A stretch of DNA of 64,000 nt from Synechococcus sp. WH 8016 (GCF_000230675.1 NZ_AGIK01000004.1:186001-250000), one strand, 5' to 3'. Positions 9,268 through 18,120 are shown, counted from the first letter of the stretch. Numbers and translations are program-made. Notes: a model not told the origin generated them from the letters alone.

Positions 9268-10707
9268 TTAGCCCACCGAACCCTCAAGCTTGAGGGCGAG
9301 AAGCTTGTCGGCCTCAGCCGCAAACTCCATGGGAAGTTGATTAAACACATCCCTACAGAAACCGCTCACCATCATCGACACAGCTTCTTCAAAGCCAATG
9401 CCTCGACTTTGGAGATAAAACAATTGATCTTCCGACATGCGACAGGTACTGGCCTCATGTTCAATCGCAGCTTGAGGCTGTTGGGAGCGAATGTAGGGGT
9501 ACGTGTTGGCGGCAGCTTGATCACCAATCAGCATCGAATCACATTGGCTGTAATTACGAGCACCCTTGGCATTTGGACCAACTTGCACAAGGCCTCGATA
9601 ACTGTTGCTTGACCGACCAGCACTAATCCCTTTGCTAACAATTGTGGAACGAGTTCGTGGTCCCACATGAACCATTTTTGTTCCCGTGTCTGCTTGTTGG
9701 CAATTATTCGTAAGAGCAACGGAATAAAACTCACCAACCGAATCAGCACCCTGCAACACGCAACTTGGGTATTTCCAAGTGATAGCTGAGCCCGTTTCCA
9801 CCTGCGTCCAGCTAATACGACTGCGATCACCGCGGCACTGACCGCGTTTGGTCACAAAATTATAAATACCACCCACACCATTCTCATCACCAGCGTACCA
9901 ATTTTGAACCGTGGAATATTTAATCGAGGCATCATCTAAAACAACCAATTCCACAACAGCCGCGTGAAGCTGATTTGTGTCAAACATCGGAGCCGTGCAC
10001 CCTTCCAGATAGCTCACCGACGCACCTTCTTCCGCAACAATTAACGTGCGTTCAAACTGGCCAGTATCGCCAGAGTTGATTCGGAAATAGGTAGATAGCT
10101 CCATGGGACATTCCACGCCCTTAGGAATGAACACAAAAGACCCATCACTAAAGACAGCGGAATTCAATGCCGCAAAGTAATTATCACTGCTAGGAACAAC
10201 TGAACCAAGATATTTTTCGATCAGCTCCGGATGTTCAATAACAGCTTCACTAAAGGAGCAAAATACCACTCCATGTTCTGCAAGCTTTTCCTTGTAGGTG
10301 GTAGCAATCGAAACGCTATCAAAAACAGCATCAACGGCCACATTGCTCAATCTTTTTTGCTCGCTCAGAGGAATCCCTAATTTCTCAAATGTTTCAAGAA
10401 GTTTGGGATCAACTTCATCAAGACTTTGCTTTTTCTCTTGTTGCTTTGGCGCTGCGTAATAAACAATATCCTGGTAATCAATGGCTTTATAGCCCAACGC
10501 AGCCCAATCAGGCTCTTCCAACTTCAACCAATGGCGATAAGCCTTGAGCCGAAAATCAAGGAGGAACTTCGGCTCATTTTTCTTAGAAGAAATCAATTTC
10601 ACCACCTCCTCGCTTAGACCTTTGGGGATCTTCTCGGTTTCAATGTCAGTGACAAACCCGTACTTGTACGGCTGACTAACGAGATCGCGTGTGGAGGTAC
10701 TGGTCAT
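9268..10707 (-). CDS. sufB: Fe-S cluster assembly protein SufB
   Basis: 479 aa, central scaffold of the Suf complex. The ATG at 10707 is the start because the protein then begins [10 protein letters not shown] and lies 5 bp past the ftrC stop; an in-frame extension upstream would run into ftrC. Motifs: [27 protein letters not shown], the strongly conserved [11 protein letters not shown] and [21 protein letters not shown] near the C-terminus. Codon use looks more AT-rich than in sufC/D/S (for example aat, tta, aca), visible between about 9700 and 10650; I do not read this as transfer, only note it. Confidence 0.97.
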   Translation of the reverse strand: MTSTSTRDLVSQPYKYGFVTDIETEKIPKGLSEEVVKLISSKKNEPKFLLDFRLKAYRHWLKLEEPDWAALGYKAIDYQDIVYYAAPKQQEKKQSLDEVDPKLLETFEKLGIPLSEQKRLSNVAVDAVFDSVSIATTYKEKLAEHGVVFCSFSEAVIEHPELIEKYLGSVVPSSDNYFAALNSAVFSDGSFVFIPKGVECPMELSTYFRINSGDTGQFERTLIVAEEGASVSYLEGCTAPMFDTNQLHAAVVELVVLDDASIKYSTVQNWYAGDENGVGGIYNFVTKRGQCRGDRSRISWTQVETGSAITWKYPSCVLQGADSVGEFYSVALTNNCQQADTGTKMVHVGPRTRSTIVSKGISAGRSSNSYRGLVQVGPNAKGARNYSQCDSMLIGDQAAANTYPYIRSQQPQAAIEHEASTCRMSEDQLFYLQSRGIGFEEAVSMMVSGFCRDVFNQLPMEFAAEADKLLALKLEGSVG

Positions 10708-10712
10708 GGACT

Positions 10713-11081
10713 TCAACCTGCTGTGGCGTGAATCGTTTCCGTGCTGATGGTCTGGTCCTCGCAGCGGAAGGGATTGTCTTCTGTGAGAAACAACATGCAG
10801 TGGCAGTCTTTCCGCTCGCGCATGGGCACGCAAGGACAATTCCAAAAGGCTTGGGAGACCTCAGCTTGTTTGTCTTCGTAATGACGACAAGGGCAAAGCG
10901 CTCCACCTAAATCATCTTTGTGCTTGGCAAGACCCTTTAAGACAACTGCCGTCACTCCGGGATCACTACAAAAATAAGTGCCGGTTCGTTGGGCGTACGT
11001 TTCGGCAAATTTGCGAATGACCTCAAGGCTTTCAGCTGTCGGCTCTGTGCTGCCAGCGGACGCATCGGACATTGGGCTCAA
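10713..11081 (-). CDS. ftrC: Ferredoxin-thioredoxin reductase, catalytic chain
   Basis: 122 aa. The beta subunit of FTR carries a [4Fe-4S] cluster next to a redox disulfide and passes electrons from photosystem-reduced ferredoxin to thioredoxin. The family Cys pattern is clear: [18 protein letters not shown] and CHCMLF. It is the first gene of the suf transcription unit, 5 bp before sufB, which places an Fe-S client under the same control as its assembly factors. The variable (alpha) chain gene is not in this window. ATG at 11072 is an alternative start. Confidence 0.93.
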   Translation of the reverse strand: MSPMSDASAGSTEPTAESLEVIRKFAETYAQRTGTYFCSDPGVTAVVLKGLAKHKDDLGGALCPCRHYEDKQAEVSQAFWNCPCVPMRERKDCHCMLFLTEDNPFRCEDQTISTETIHATAG

Positions 11082-11349
11082 GGGGGGAAAGGAGAGGACG
11101 TAGTCAGAGTGGAACTCTGACTACACCCCGGCCAAGGGTCAGGCCAGGACCGAGATACGAAACAAAAGGGTTTCGTTTCTAGGAGACTAGGGCACTGATC
11201 CATCGTCCGGAGACCCCATCATTCTGAAGGGGCGAACACCCGCTGAGCAGAGATCGGTCCAATCGTCGTTAACCCTGACGAAGGCGACGGCGGATTCACA
11301 CGCCGATTCCGGCCTTCCCGTGGCATGGTGAGTTCAACAGCTTCATCCC
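11082..11349. promoter_or_regulatory. Divergent ftrC-suf / sufR control region
   Basis: The 268-bp spacer between the ftrC-sufBCDS operon (leftward) and sufR (rightward) must hold both promoters. Two inverted repeats are visible. At 11100-11124 GTAGTCAGAGT and its exact complement are separated by 3 bp, so the leftward transcript could form an 11-bp hairpin in its leader. At 11157-11176 ACGAAAC and GTTTCGT are separated by 6 bp. The 6-bp spacing equals that of the known SufR operator of Synechocystis (CAAC-N6-GTTG), which makes the second a candidate SufR site. I cannot fix -10/-35 boxes with confidence. Confidence 0.6.
11157..11176. promoter_or_regulatory. Candidate SufR operator (ACGAAAC-N6-GTTTCGT)
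   Basis: Perfect 7-bp inverted repeat with 6-bp spacer in the sufR/ftrC intergenic region. Same spacer length as the described SufR site of Synechocystis, but with different arm bases, so the assignment is inference. It lies about 75 bp from the ftrC start and about 175 bp from the sufR start. Confidence 0.45.
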
Positions 11350-11991
11350 ATGGGAGCTCAGGCTCAGGCCCCGACCCGCGAGACCACACTCACCTTGCTT
11401 CTCCGGCAGGGCGAAACCAGTGCGGCGAAATTGGCACAGACATTGGGAATTTCTGTGCAAGCCATGCGCCGGCATCTGCGCAGTCTTGAGGACGAAGAAC
11501 TCGTGGAAGCCAGCCCCACGCCAGACGGCCCTGGGCGTCCATCCAACCTGTGGAGACTCACAGCGAAAGGGCACCAGCACTTCCCTGACGGCAGCGAGAA
11601 CTTCGCTTTGGGTCTGCTTGAGTCCATGGCAGCGACCTTGTCACCAGAGGTGATGGCTGATCTCCTCCGCCAGCAAGCTCTGGAGAAAGCAACCCTCTAT
11701 CGCAAACATCTGGGGAATGCACCGCTCGAAGAGAGAGTCCGCGCGCTGGTGAATCTCCGCCTCAAGGAGGGTTACGTCAGCGACATGCAGCCAGCCCCCA
11801 CGGGTCCGGGTTGGTGCATCAGTGAATTTCACTGCTCAGTGCAGAGAATTGCCGAGGAGTATCCAGCGGTCTGTGATCAAGAGCTGCAGCTGATCAGGCA
11901 CACCTTTCCCGACTGTCTGGTCGAGCGCGTGCACTGGCGCCTGGAATCAGGACATTCCTGTGGATTCAGCATTGCCCCTAAACAGGACTAA
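11350..11991 (+). CDS. sufR: Fe-S biogenesis repressor SufR
   Basis: 213 aa DeoR/ArsR-like winged-helix regulator. The N-terminal helix-turn-helix spans about residues 15-65 (SAAKLAQTLGISVQAMRRHL, then GRPSNLWRLT wing). The C-terminal half holds four Cys (CISEFHCS, PAVC, HSCGF), the likely ligands of the sensing Fe-S cluster. In Synechocystis SufR represses sufBCDS and its own gene when Fe-S clusters are plentiful. The divergent position opposite ftrC-suf fits that role. It is followed after 3 bp by an unknown gene and then a bilin lyase, suggesting one transcript. Confidence 0.92.
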   Translation: MGAQAQAPTRETTLTLLLRQGETSAAKLAQTLGISVQAMRRHLRSLEDEELVEASPTPDGPGRPSNLWRLTAKGHQHFPDGSENFALGLLESMAATLSPEVMADLLRQQALEKATLYRKHLGNAPLEERVRALVNLRLKEGYVSDMQPAPTGPGWCISEFHCSVQRIAEEYPAVCDQELQLIRHTFPDCLVERVHWRLESGHSCGFSIAPKQD

Positions 11992-11994
11992 CCC

Positions 11995-12426
11995 ATGCCT
12001 GAACAGTCGATCTTCGGTGCAGGCCCCTTGTCTCGAGCTGATGCCGAGCGGATTGAAGCCACGTTGCTTCCCAACCTCGATCGCCACCACCTTCGCCTCT
12101 TGGCCCACTGCCTACGCAGCTTTCAAGCCATCGCAGATCCGCGTCAATCAGGTCCCCTTCCAGACCGACGCACGCTCGAGCAATGGCTGTTGCAGCAGCC
12201 ACAATTTTTGGATGAACCCCAGTTCCGCGACTTACTTCTCAAACAATTTCTAGCGGCAGCGCAGCAGCTCGAAGATCTCGCCAAACAGCAAGATCTCTCC
12301 CCGCTGGAACTCAACCTGGAAGCGCTCATTGAAGCCAGCACCAGGGCGAGCAAAGCCAGGCTGGAGGGGCCGCACAAGCACCCTTCGAACTGCGATCATC
12401 CAATACAGGCGTCATCCCCCTCATGA
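11995..12426 (+). CDS. Unknown protein between sufR and bilin lyase
   Basis: 143 aa, mostly helical and rich in Leu, Gln and Ala, with a lower-complexity polar C-terminus. No membrane segment, signal or metal motif. It starts 3 bp after sufR and its stop overlaps the next start (ATGA at 12423), so it is translated as part of the sufR - unknown - bilin lyase unit. I do not recognise the family; the position suggests a conserved cyanobacterial protein linked to that unit. Confidence 0.65.
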   Translation: MPEQSIFGAGPLSRADAERIEATLLPNLDRHHLRLLAHCLRSFQAIADPRQSGPLPDRRTLEQWLLQQPQFLDEPQFRDLLLKQFLAAAQQLEDLAKQQDLSPLELNLEALIEASTRASKARLEGPHKHPSNCDHPIQASSPS

Positions 12427-13034
12427 CCTCGGCCATTCCCAACGCTGTCCATTTCTTTCAACAGAGTTGCGGTCGTTGGCGATCGCAACGCAGTGTTCAT
12501 CACCTGTTGCACCGACGAGCAGAGGCGGGTGGATCCCTCATCGTTGTGGAAGATCTCGATCCCGACGACCAACGCCTGCAAACACTGGCTGAACAACACG
12601 GTCACTCCCCGGGGAGCATTGCAGGAGGAAGCTTTGTGCGTTGGAGCGCCTCGATGGCCTGGGATCAAAACGGCGACGCCCATGACGGAGAAACAATCTT
12701 TGGTCTCATCCCAGATGGCGATGACGGACGCAGCGGCACCCTGCTTCGCGATTTGGGCTACGCCGAAAAAGCACCGGCCACCTCAACCTTCCAAATGGAT
12801 CAACAGGACGGTCTCATCCTTTGCACCAGCTACGAGACCATGACCGTCTGGGAGCGCTTCTGGTTCACCAGCCCGAACGTAAGGCTGCGATCCAGCACGG
12901 TGGAAGGGCTTTCCAACAACGCCTCCTTTTGCATGGAAACGCGCTTAAGCGACGACACCGAGGACATCACAGAGGCGCCAGCTGGGGCCAAGGACGCGTC
13001 ATTGCAACCCCTTTCAGCCCCATTCGGCTGGTAA
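12423..13034 (+). CDS. cpcS: CpcS/CpeS-type phycobiliprotein lyase
   Basis: 203 aa. Lyases of this family are lipocalin-like beta-barrels that attach bilin chromophores to Cys-84-type sites of phycobiliproteins. Family features: FFQQSCGRWRSQRSVHHL at the N-terminus, then DGLILCTSYETMTVWERFWFTSPNVRLRSS and ASFCMETRL towards the end. It is coupled by ATGA to the preceding gene and 104 bp upstream of the CpcG-type linker gene, so phycobilisome-related genes are grouped. Whether it is CpcS, CpeS or another subclass cannot be settled without a tree. Confidence 0.8.
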   Translation: MTSAIPNAVHFFQQSCGRWRSQRSVHHLLHRRAEAGGSLIVVEDLDPDDQRLQTLAEQHGHSPGSIAGGSFVRWSASMAWDQNGDAHDGETIFGLIPDGDDGRSGTLLRDLGYAEKAPATSTFQMDQQDGLILCTSYETMTVWERFWFTSPNVRLRSSTVEGLSNNASFCMETRLSDDTEDITEAPAGAKDASLQPLSAPFGW

Positions 13035-13138
13035 AAACAGACCGCGGTAACTATTACGGACTGTGAGTGCTGACCGGAGAGGAAGAGGTGCACCGGACTC
13101 TTCTTCTACGATCACAAACGAAGGATGTTGAAGTTTGC

Positions 13139-13897
13139 GTGGCCATTCCTCTGTTGCAGTACGCACCGATCACCCAAAATTCAAGGGTGGCGGCGCTACG
13201 GGTCGCATCCGAAGAGGTGCCACGGGCCTATTCCATGGACATCGCCATGGATGCGGACAATTTGAAGTCCGTGATTGAAGGGGCTTACAGGCAGATTTAT
13301 TTCCACGCCTTCAAGTCCGATCGGGACGTGAATCTGGAATCCCAGCTCCGAGACGGTCAGATCACTGTCCGCGATTTCGTTCGTGGCCTCTGCCTCTCCG
13401 ACACCTTCCAGAGAAGTTTTTATGGCTTCAACAGCAACTACAAGGTGGTTCGCCATCTCGTAGAGAAGCTTTTGGGACGGAAGACAAGCGGTAAATCAGA
13501 AGAGATCGCCTGGTCGATCGTGATTGCCACCAAAGGCGTGACCGGGATGGTCGATGCGCTGCTCGACAGTGAGGAATATCTCGACGCCTTTGGCTACGAC
13601 ACGGTCCCCTATCAGCGCAACCGCGTACTCCCCGGACGAGAGCTAGGAGACACACCGTTCAACATCACAAGTCCTCGCTACGACGAGTACTACCGCGGAA
13701 TTCTTGGGTTCCCCCAGTTCATCTACACCGGCACGGTCAAATCGATCCCGGCCCGCGCCAAGATCAAGCGCGGCGGCTTCCCCGAGGACTACCTGCCTTG
13801 GGTCCGTGGTCTTTCTGGCGCTCGCGGGGCCGCCCCCAGCGGGAGTGCCGATATCGATTACATCTCCAAGGTTCCTTACCGCAGCATCGGCCGCTGA
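13139..13897 (+). CDS. cpcG: Phycobilisome rod-core linker CpcG-like
   Basis: 252 aa from a GTG start at 13139, chosen because the protein then begins AIPLLQYAPITQNSRVA, the conserved CpcG N-terminus, with AAGGA about 14 bp upstream; the open frame begins 24 codons earlier without such similarity. The pfam linker domain spans about residues 45-175 (AYRQIYFHAF, DRDVNLESQLRDGQITVRDFVRGL, YDTVPYQR). The C-terminus is Gly/Arg-rich. It connects phycocyanin rods to the allophycocyanin core. A strong terminator follows 36 bp later. Confidence 0.92.
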   Translation: MAIPLLQYAPITQNSRVAALRVASEEVPRAYSMDIAMDADNLKSVIEGAYRQIYFHAFKSDRDVNLESQLRDGQITVRDFVRGLCLSDTFQRSFYGFNSNYKVVRHLVEKLLGRKTSGKSEEIAWSIVIATKGVTGMVDALLDSEEYLDAFGYDTVPYQRNRVLPGRELGDTPFNITSPRYDEYYRGILGFPQFIYTGTVKSIPARAKIKRGGFPEDYLPWVRGLSGARGAAPSGSADIDYISKVPYRSIGR

Positions 13898-13933
13898 ATC
13901 ACGCAAAAGCATTGCGAAAACTAGGAAAGTCGA

Positions 13934-13957
13934 GGGGGCCATCAGGCCCCTTTTTTT
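13934..13957 (+). terminator. Rho-independent terminator after cpcG
   Basis: GGGGCC - ATCA - GGCCCC stem-loop followed by seven T, placed 36 bp after the cpcG stop. It ends the sufR/lyase/cpcG block and separates it from the DUF4912 gene. Confidence 0.88.
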
Positions 13958-14100
13958 GTGAGTCCAGCGCGTGGGAGCAGCCAACTGAGACCTCAAGAGC
14001 AGGGGTCTGGAGTCAGAAGATGCTGACCACAGCAATGAAAGATGTCTGAAAAATGGAAGTTGGCTGCAAACTGATCCCGAAGAAACTCGGTTGGTTGTCC

Positions 14101-15186
14101 GTGACGCAAGCCCTCTCATCTCTAGCTCGCCTGACGCTGCGTCAGCTCCGCCAGATGGCAAGTGATCTGGGGGTCACCCTCTACAGCCGAAAGAGCAAGG
14201 AGGATCTCGTTAGCGCTATCGCCGAGCGCCAGGATCGTCGCGATGGCGATCTCGAAGCCATGGAGGCAGAGCTGCGTGCTCCCTCCATGCCCGAAGCAAC
14301 GACCCGGGTCGTTTTCCTACCGAGAGATCCCCAGTGGGCCTACGTTTTTTGGGAAATATCCGATAGCGATCGACGGCAAGCTCAATCAGAAGGAGCCGCC
14401 TTCTTGTGCCTGCGTCTCGCCGATGTAACCGGACTTGAGAACGGTTCATCCCACCCTCACACGCTCCAAGAAGTGCCGGTTGATAGCCACAGCACTGAGT
14501 GGCATTTGCCTGTTCCTCTTTGCGATCGCGACTACCGCGTTGAACTTGGATATAAGTCTGAGAACAAGTGGATCTCCCTGGCCTTCTCCTCTGTGGCAAG
14601 GGTTCCAGCCCTTCACCCAAGCGATCAAATTCTTGATCAGTTTGTCCCCTTCAGCCTGGATGCCACACCTGCTGCCGCTCCCGTGCAGCCGATGACCATG
14701 CCTGGGGCTGATCCAGAACCAACCGACAGCAAGCTGCACGAGCGTCTTTATCAAAGCGCCACGACCCACTTCCGCAGTCGCCGCGTTGGCTCCGAGATCC
14801 TTCATGAAAGCGATTCAATGGGTTCCGATCAGCGTGGACTCAATGATTCAGGAGTTGGCCTATGGGCCAGCGGACGCAATGAGTCCGGCCTGGGTGGAGT
14901 CGCTCCCCGTCAGCGCTCGTTTTGGCTCGTTGCCGATGCGGAACTGATCGTTTACGGCGCAACGGATCCATCGGCACGTCTCACCATTGGCAAAGAAGAT
15001 GTGCCCCTTTCGAGCGACGGCACCTTCCGCATTCAGGTGCCATTCCGCGATGGTGAGGAGGTCTATGCCATCGAAGCCACGGCTGCTGATGGCGAACAGA
15101 AGCGCAATATCACCCTCAATTTTGAGCGTGTAACACCGGAAGACAACAGCAATCCCGCTAGCGAAGCACGCGCTGAGTGGTTCTGA
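14101..15186 (+). CDS. DUF4912-domain protein
   Basis: 361 aa from GTG at 14101 (an ATG at 14053 in the same frame would add 16 residues). The N-terminus SLARLTLRQLRQMASDLGVTLYSRKSKEDLVSAI is a SAP/Rho-N-like helix pair. About residues 65-180 look like DUF4912 (VVFLPRDPQWAYVFWEIS, YRVELGY, SVARVPAL). After a Ser/Asp-rich linker, a C-terminal beta domain contains RSFWLVADAELIVYGATDPSA and FRIQVPFRDGEEVYAIEATAADG, a typical Ig-like pattern. Cytoplasmic by sequence. The role is unknown; a nucleic-acid link is only suggested by the N-terminal helices. Confidence 0.8.
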   Translation: MTQALSSLARLTLRQLRQMASDLGVTLYSRKSKEDLVSAIAERQDRRDGDLEAMEAELRAPSMPEATTRVVFLPRDPQWAYVFWEISDSDRRQAQSEGAAFLCLRLADVTGLENGSSHPHTLQEVPVDSHSTEWHLPVPLCDRDYRVELGYKSENKWISLAFSSVARVPALHPSDQILDQFVPFSLDATPAAAPVQPMTMPGADPEPTDSKLHERLYQSATTHFRSRRVGSEILHESDSMGSDQRGLNDSGVGLWASGRNESGLGGVAPRQRSFWLVADAELIVYGATDPSARLTIGKEDVPLSSDGTFRIQVPFRDGEEVYAIEATAADGEQKRNITLNFERVTPEDNSNPASEARAEWF

Positions 15187-15200
15187 TTCTGAACTCCTCA

Positions 15201-15371
15201 ATGCTGCGTTGGTTTGTTGCGATCACTCCCCTAGCAGGGGCCATGGCCTTCCCAATCCTTGTGCCGATCACCATGGCGAAAGTGGGGATCGGCGCCGGTG
15301 TGGGTGTCGCGCTCGTTTTGAGCACTCTTTGGTTTGTCGCCATGTTGCGGACATCTGAGATGCCGCACTGA
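15201..15371 (+). CDS. Small two-helix membrane protein
   Basis: 56 aa from ATG at 15201. Two hydrophobic segments (residues 2-23 and 27-49) with a short turn containing MAKVG. It follows the DUF4912 gene after 14 bp and precedes the PLD gene by 37 bp. The function is not recognised; the composition is typical of small conserved picocyanobacterial membrane proteins. Confidence 0.55.
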   Translation: MLRWFVAITPLAGAMAFPILVPITMAKVGIGAGVGVALVLSTLWFVAMLRTSEMPH

Positions 15372-15408
15372 GGGTGGAACTCTCAGTCTGAGAAGCGAAC
15401 ATTCCCCT

Positions 15409-16833
15409 GTGAATCGATCACAACCCAGGCTTCCTTTACGGAAGCTGATCGTATCGACTGCTTTTGGCCTCCTAGCCAGTGGTTGCAGCCGAGCTGGTGT
15501 TGTGCTCGGACAGAGGCCAATCGATCTGGCCTTACCAGATGGGATCGATGTCGGGTTTAACCACCGCAGGGACCGTCGCTATCGAAGTCCCTTAAGCGGC
15601 GAATGGAGAAATGGCGACAATCTCGAACAGATGCTGATTGAGGGGATTCAGTCTGCAGACGAAGAAATTTTAGTAGCGGTCCAAGAACTTTCCCTACCGC
15701 AGATTGCCCAGAGTCTTGTTGCCGCAGCCCGCCGAGGGGTGACCGTCAAAGTCATTTTAGAAAACAACTACAGCACCCCATGGAGCCAAGCTCATGAGCT
15801 CGACCTCAGTGGTCATGGACGCCAAAGACTTCAACGCTTGAGAGCGCAGGCCGATCAAGATCGAAATGGTGTTGTGAGTTCGGAAGAAGCACGAAAACAC
15901 GATGCGCTACTCATCCTTCAGAACGGACAGATTCCTTGGATTGATGACACCGAAGACGGCAGCAAAGGGAGCGGCCTGATGCACCACAAGTTTGTCACCA
16001 TCGATGCTGAACGCGTCATCACTGGCAGCGCCAACTTCACCAATTCCGGCATCCATGGTGATGCTGGAGCCACCCAAACGCGCGGCAATGTGAATCATCT
16101 GATCGACATTGAAAGTGAAGCTCTAGCTGCTGTTTTCAAAGAAGAGTTTGCTCAGATGTGGGGAGATGGCCCTGGCGGATCGAACGACAGTCGCTTTGGA
16201 CGCAACAAAACGGCCCAGCCTCTGCAAACGGTCAAGGTGGGACCCGTGAAAATCAATGTGCTGTTTCCACCCCATGCAAAAACAGATCCAGGACATGGAC
16301 TTGATCTGATTGCGGGTCAACTAAGCAGCGCCAAACAAACGATTGACCTGGCCTTGTTCGTGTTCTCGGCGCAGCAGCTCACCAACAAACTTGCCGACAG
16401 GGTTTCCGCTGGCGTGAGGCTTCGGCTGCTTGCTGACCCTGGCTTTGCCAGCCGGTCCTTTTCAGAAGTGCTTGATCTTCTCGGGGTGGCCCTGCCCGAT
16501 CGCTTCTGCAAATTAGAGGCAGGCAATCAACCCTTAACCAAACCACTCCAAGGCGTCGGCACCCCTGGCCTTGCTCGCGGCGACAAACTCCACCACAAGT
16601 TCGCGGTGATCGATAACCGCAAAGTGATCACAGGATCATTCAACTGGTCGCCCTCTGCCGCTCACACCAACGACGAAACCCTGCTGGTCATTGAGTCACC
16701 ACAACTTGCAGCACATTTCACCCGTGAGATGGATCGAATGTGGCGAGGAGCTGAACTGGGGATCACAGCTCGAATGCAGCGCAAGCTGGATCGACAAAGA
16801 AGAAAATGCGGGAGTGGGGTCGAGAGGGGATAA
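15409..16833 (+). CDS. Phospholipase D-like lipoprotein with EF-hand insert
   Basis: 474 aa from GTG at 15409; this start places a lysine/arginine-rich N-region and LLASGC lipobox-like site at the front, so it is probably exported and lipid-anchored. Two PLD half-domains: first HKD motif HHKFVTIDAERVITGSANFTNSG (about residues 193-215), second HHKFAVIDNRKVITGSFNWS (about 396-415). Between strand and motif of the first domain lies a 12-residue EF-hand-like loop, DQDRNGVVSSEE. The enzyme could be a nuclease or phospholipase; both exist in the family. Its last 79 codons, from the second HKD motif on, recur at 18.48 and 23.27 kb, indicating use as an integration site. Confidence 0.85.
   Translation: MNRSQPRLPLRKLIVSTAFGLLASGCSRAGVVLGQRPIDLALPDGIDVGFNHRRDRRYRSPLSGEWRNGDNLEQMLIEGIQSADEEILVAVQELSLPQIAQSLVAAARRGVTVKVILENNYSTPWSQAHELDLSGHGRQRLQRLRAQADQDRNGVVSSEEARKHDALLILQNGQIPWIDDTEDGSKGSGLMHHKFVTIDAERVITGSANFTNSGIHGDAGATQTRGNVNHLIDIESEALAAVFKEEFAQMWGDGPGGSNDSRFGRNKTAQPLQTVKVGPVKINVLFPPHAKTDPGHGLDLIAGQLSSAKQTIDLALFVFSAQQLTNKLADRVSAGVRLRLLADPGFASRSFSEVLDLLGVALPDRFCKLEAGNQPLTKPLQGVGTPGLARGDKLHHKFAVIDNRKVITGSFNWSPSAAHTNDETLLVIESPQLAAHFTREMDRMWRGAELGITARMQRKLDRQRRKCGSGVERG
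15853..15888 (+). other. EF-hand-like calcium loop inside the PLD protein
   Basis: Codons encode DQDRNGVVSSEE: Asp at positions 1 and 3, Asn at 5, Gly at 6, Ser at 9 and Glu at 12, the ligand spacing of a canonical EF-hand loop. It is a single loop inside the first catalytic half. Confidence 0.6.
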
Positions 16834-16859
16834 GAGTGGCTTGAGTTCTGCCTTTATCC
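16594..16859 (+). repeat. PLD 3'-end repeat, copy 1 (within intact gene)
   Basis: Last part of the intact PLD gene plus about 26 bp past its stop. It starts at CACAAGTTCGCGGTGATCGA in the second HKD motif. Similar to copy 2 (18475-18737) over its whole length including the non-coding flank, and to copy 3 (23273-23513) over the coding part only. Interpreted as the left attachment site of an integrated element (inference). Confidence 0.85.
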
Positions 16860-17093
16860 TCCCAGAGATAAGCAGACAAGCAGTAATCGAGATTTTTTCG
16901 GCAACCCAAAGACAAAACCAACAAAAGGCAAATTCCACCTTGAGAGAACCAAAAGGCATTAATTAATGTAAACGAGCTAACCCACCCCAGCCCCACAAAA
17001 AATTATACCGAAAACGCATAAAGCCGATAAAAAGATTGCCCGCAGAGGCGGGTTCAGTTACAATAATGGTATAAATTACCAGGATTAGGGTAG
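16834..17093. other. AT-rich spacer at the left end of the island
   Basis: 260 bp without a credible gene. It begins with the 25-bp flank shared with copy 2 (GGCTTGAGTTCTGCCTTTAT). A hairpin CCCGC-AGAG-GCGGG lies at about 17039-17052, upstream of the regulator remnant. Base composition drops sharply in GC compared with the PLD gene. Confidence 0.5.
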
Positions 17094-17972
17094 TTGATTA
17101 GTATCGCCGACCTGAAATATCTTGATTTTCAAATCTGGCTTAGATCTGGCGAAGAGTGTGCAAAACGCTTATTCACCACACAGAGCACTATTTCTCGTCG
17201 CAATGCAGAAACGCTTAAAACACTTAATCTAAAAATAAAGAGAGATGAATTTGGCGATTGAATAATAGAAGGCGACAAAACATTTATCAACATGGAAAGA
17301 AACATTCATCAACTTTATAGATTAGGAAACAACGAAGAGAAACTACGATTAGAAGCAACGTTCTGGTCTGGACCAACATTGGCAATGCCTGTACCAGAAG
17401 GATGGGTTAATGGTGTCTGGAATCATGTTGGAATGGCACGACCACTCCATCTCATCCATGAAGGAATTATCGATGCATGGATAAGTAGTTATCAGCCCGA
17501 TTTGCCAGAACCGGATAATCCTGATTTTGCTGTCATTGATCTTTGCAAAACTCCAGTAAAGCTAGTTGCAAGTAAACACCACCCATTGACAAAGAAAAAA
17601 AATATTTGCAAGCAAGATTTAGAATCATTCCCTGCTTTATCACTACCTAAAGGATGGTTTCCACTTACTGAAGAAAAACTTAGGTCTCATGGATTATGGT
17701 CCACAGAAGCAAGGATGAAAAGGTATAGAAAGGAACAATGGGAAGGTAAAACTGAAGACCAGGCAACCCTCAGCTACGCAACATGCTTGGGGTTAGAAGT
17801 AATGGAGAATCTTTCAGTCCTTGATTATGACCTTGACCTGACCAGCGGCGAAAGCTTAATAGTGAAGAAAAACTTGATAGACAACGAGAAAGTACAGTCG
17901 CTTTTATTGTGCCTAAAGAAAAGAGTTATTGAAAAATCTAAAATTTATGACGAGTTAGAGCTCTGCTTCTAA
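17094..17972 (+). pseudogene. Regulator-like gene (HTH plus ligand-binding-like part) with in-frame stop
   Basis: Reading from TTG at 17094, 55 codons resemble a LysR-type helix-turn-helix (LKYLDFQIWL, then QSTISRRNAETLKTLNLKIKR). An in-frame TGA at 17259-17261 interrupts it; the same frame continues without further stop to 17972, giving 237 more codons. The residue expected after GD could be Trp (TGG to TGA), a single-base change. The longer part contains PVPEGWVNGVWNHV and LVASKHHPLTKKK, which recall the effector-binding half of LysR-type proteins. The 226-aa product from ATG 17292 might still be made. AT-rich, unlike the host genes on either side. Confidence 0.6.
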
Positions 17973-18049
17973 AACAATAAGACCGCACAAGAACAATTTT
18001 TCCGCAAACAACGCATTGAAAACAATACCCCAAAGAGGCGATTGAAACT

Positions 18050-18120
18050 TTTATGCAAATCATGCATTGAGGAGCATTTATGCAAATCATGCATTAAGGA
18101 GCATTTATGCAAAACGTGCA
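18050..18120 (+). repeat. 27-bp tandem repeats carrying ATGCAAATCATGCAT
   Basis: Two nearly identical 27-bp units (18050-18076, 18077-18103) and a degenerate third (18104-18120). Each contains TTATGCAAATCATGCATT, with an inverted repeat ATGCA-N5-TGCAT, and ends GAGGAGCA or AAGGAGCA. The array sits just upstream of a promoter for the Nif11-type gene. The same 18 bp occur once more at 19278-19295. It may be an operator array. Each unit can also be read as a ribosome site followed by a five-codon frame (MQIMH stop). Confidence 0.75.

Noticed and set aside
9268-10707. sufB as a transferred gene because of AT-rich codons
   Set aside because: Gene order and tight spacing with ftrC and sufC are those of the host operon, and the protein is a normal SufB.
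17259-17261. In-frame TGA as a selenocysteine codon
   Set aside because: No hairpin of the needed type follows, and selenoprotein machinery is not known in these organisms; a nonsense change is simpler.
18050-18120. Repeats that might be a CRISPR array
   Set aside because: Units are directly adjacent with no unique spacers, and no cas genes are near.
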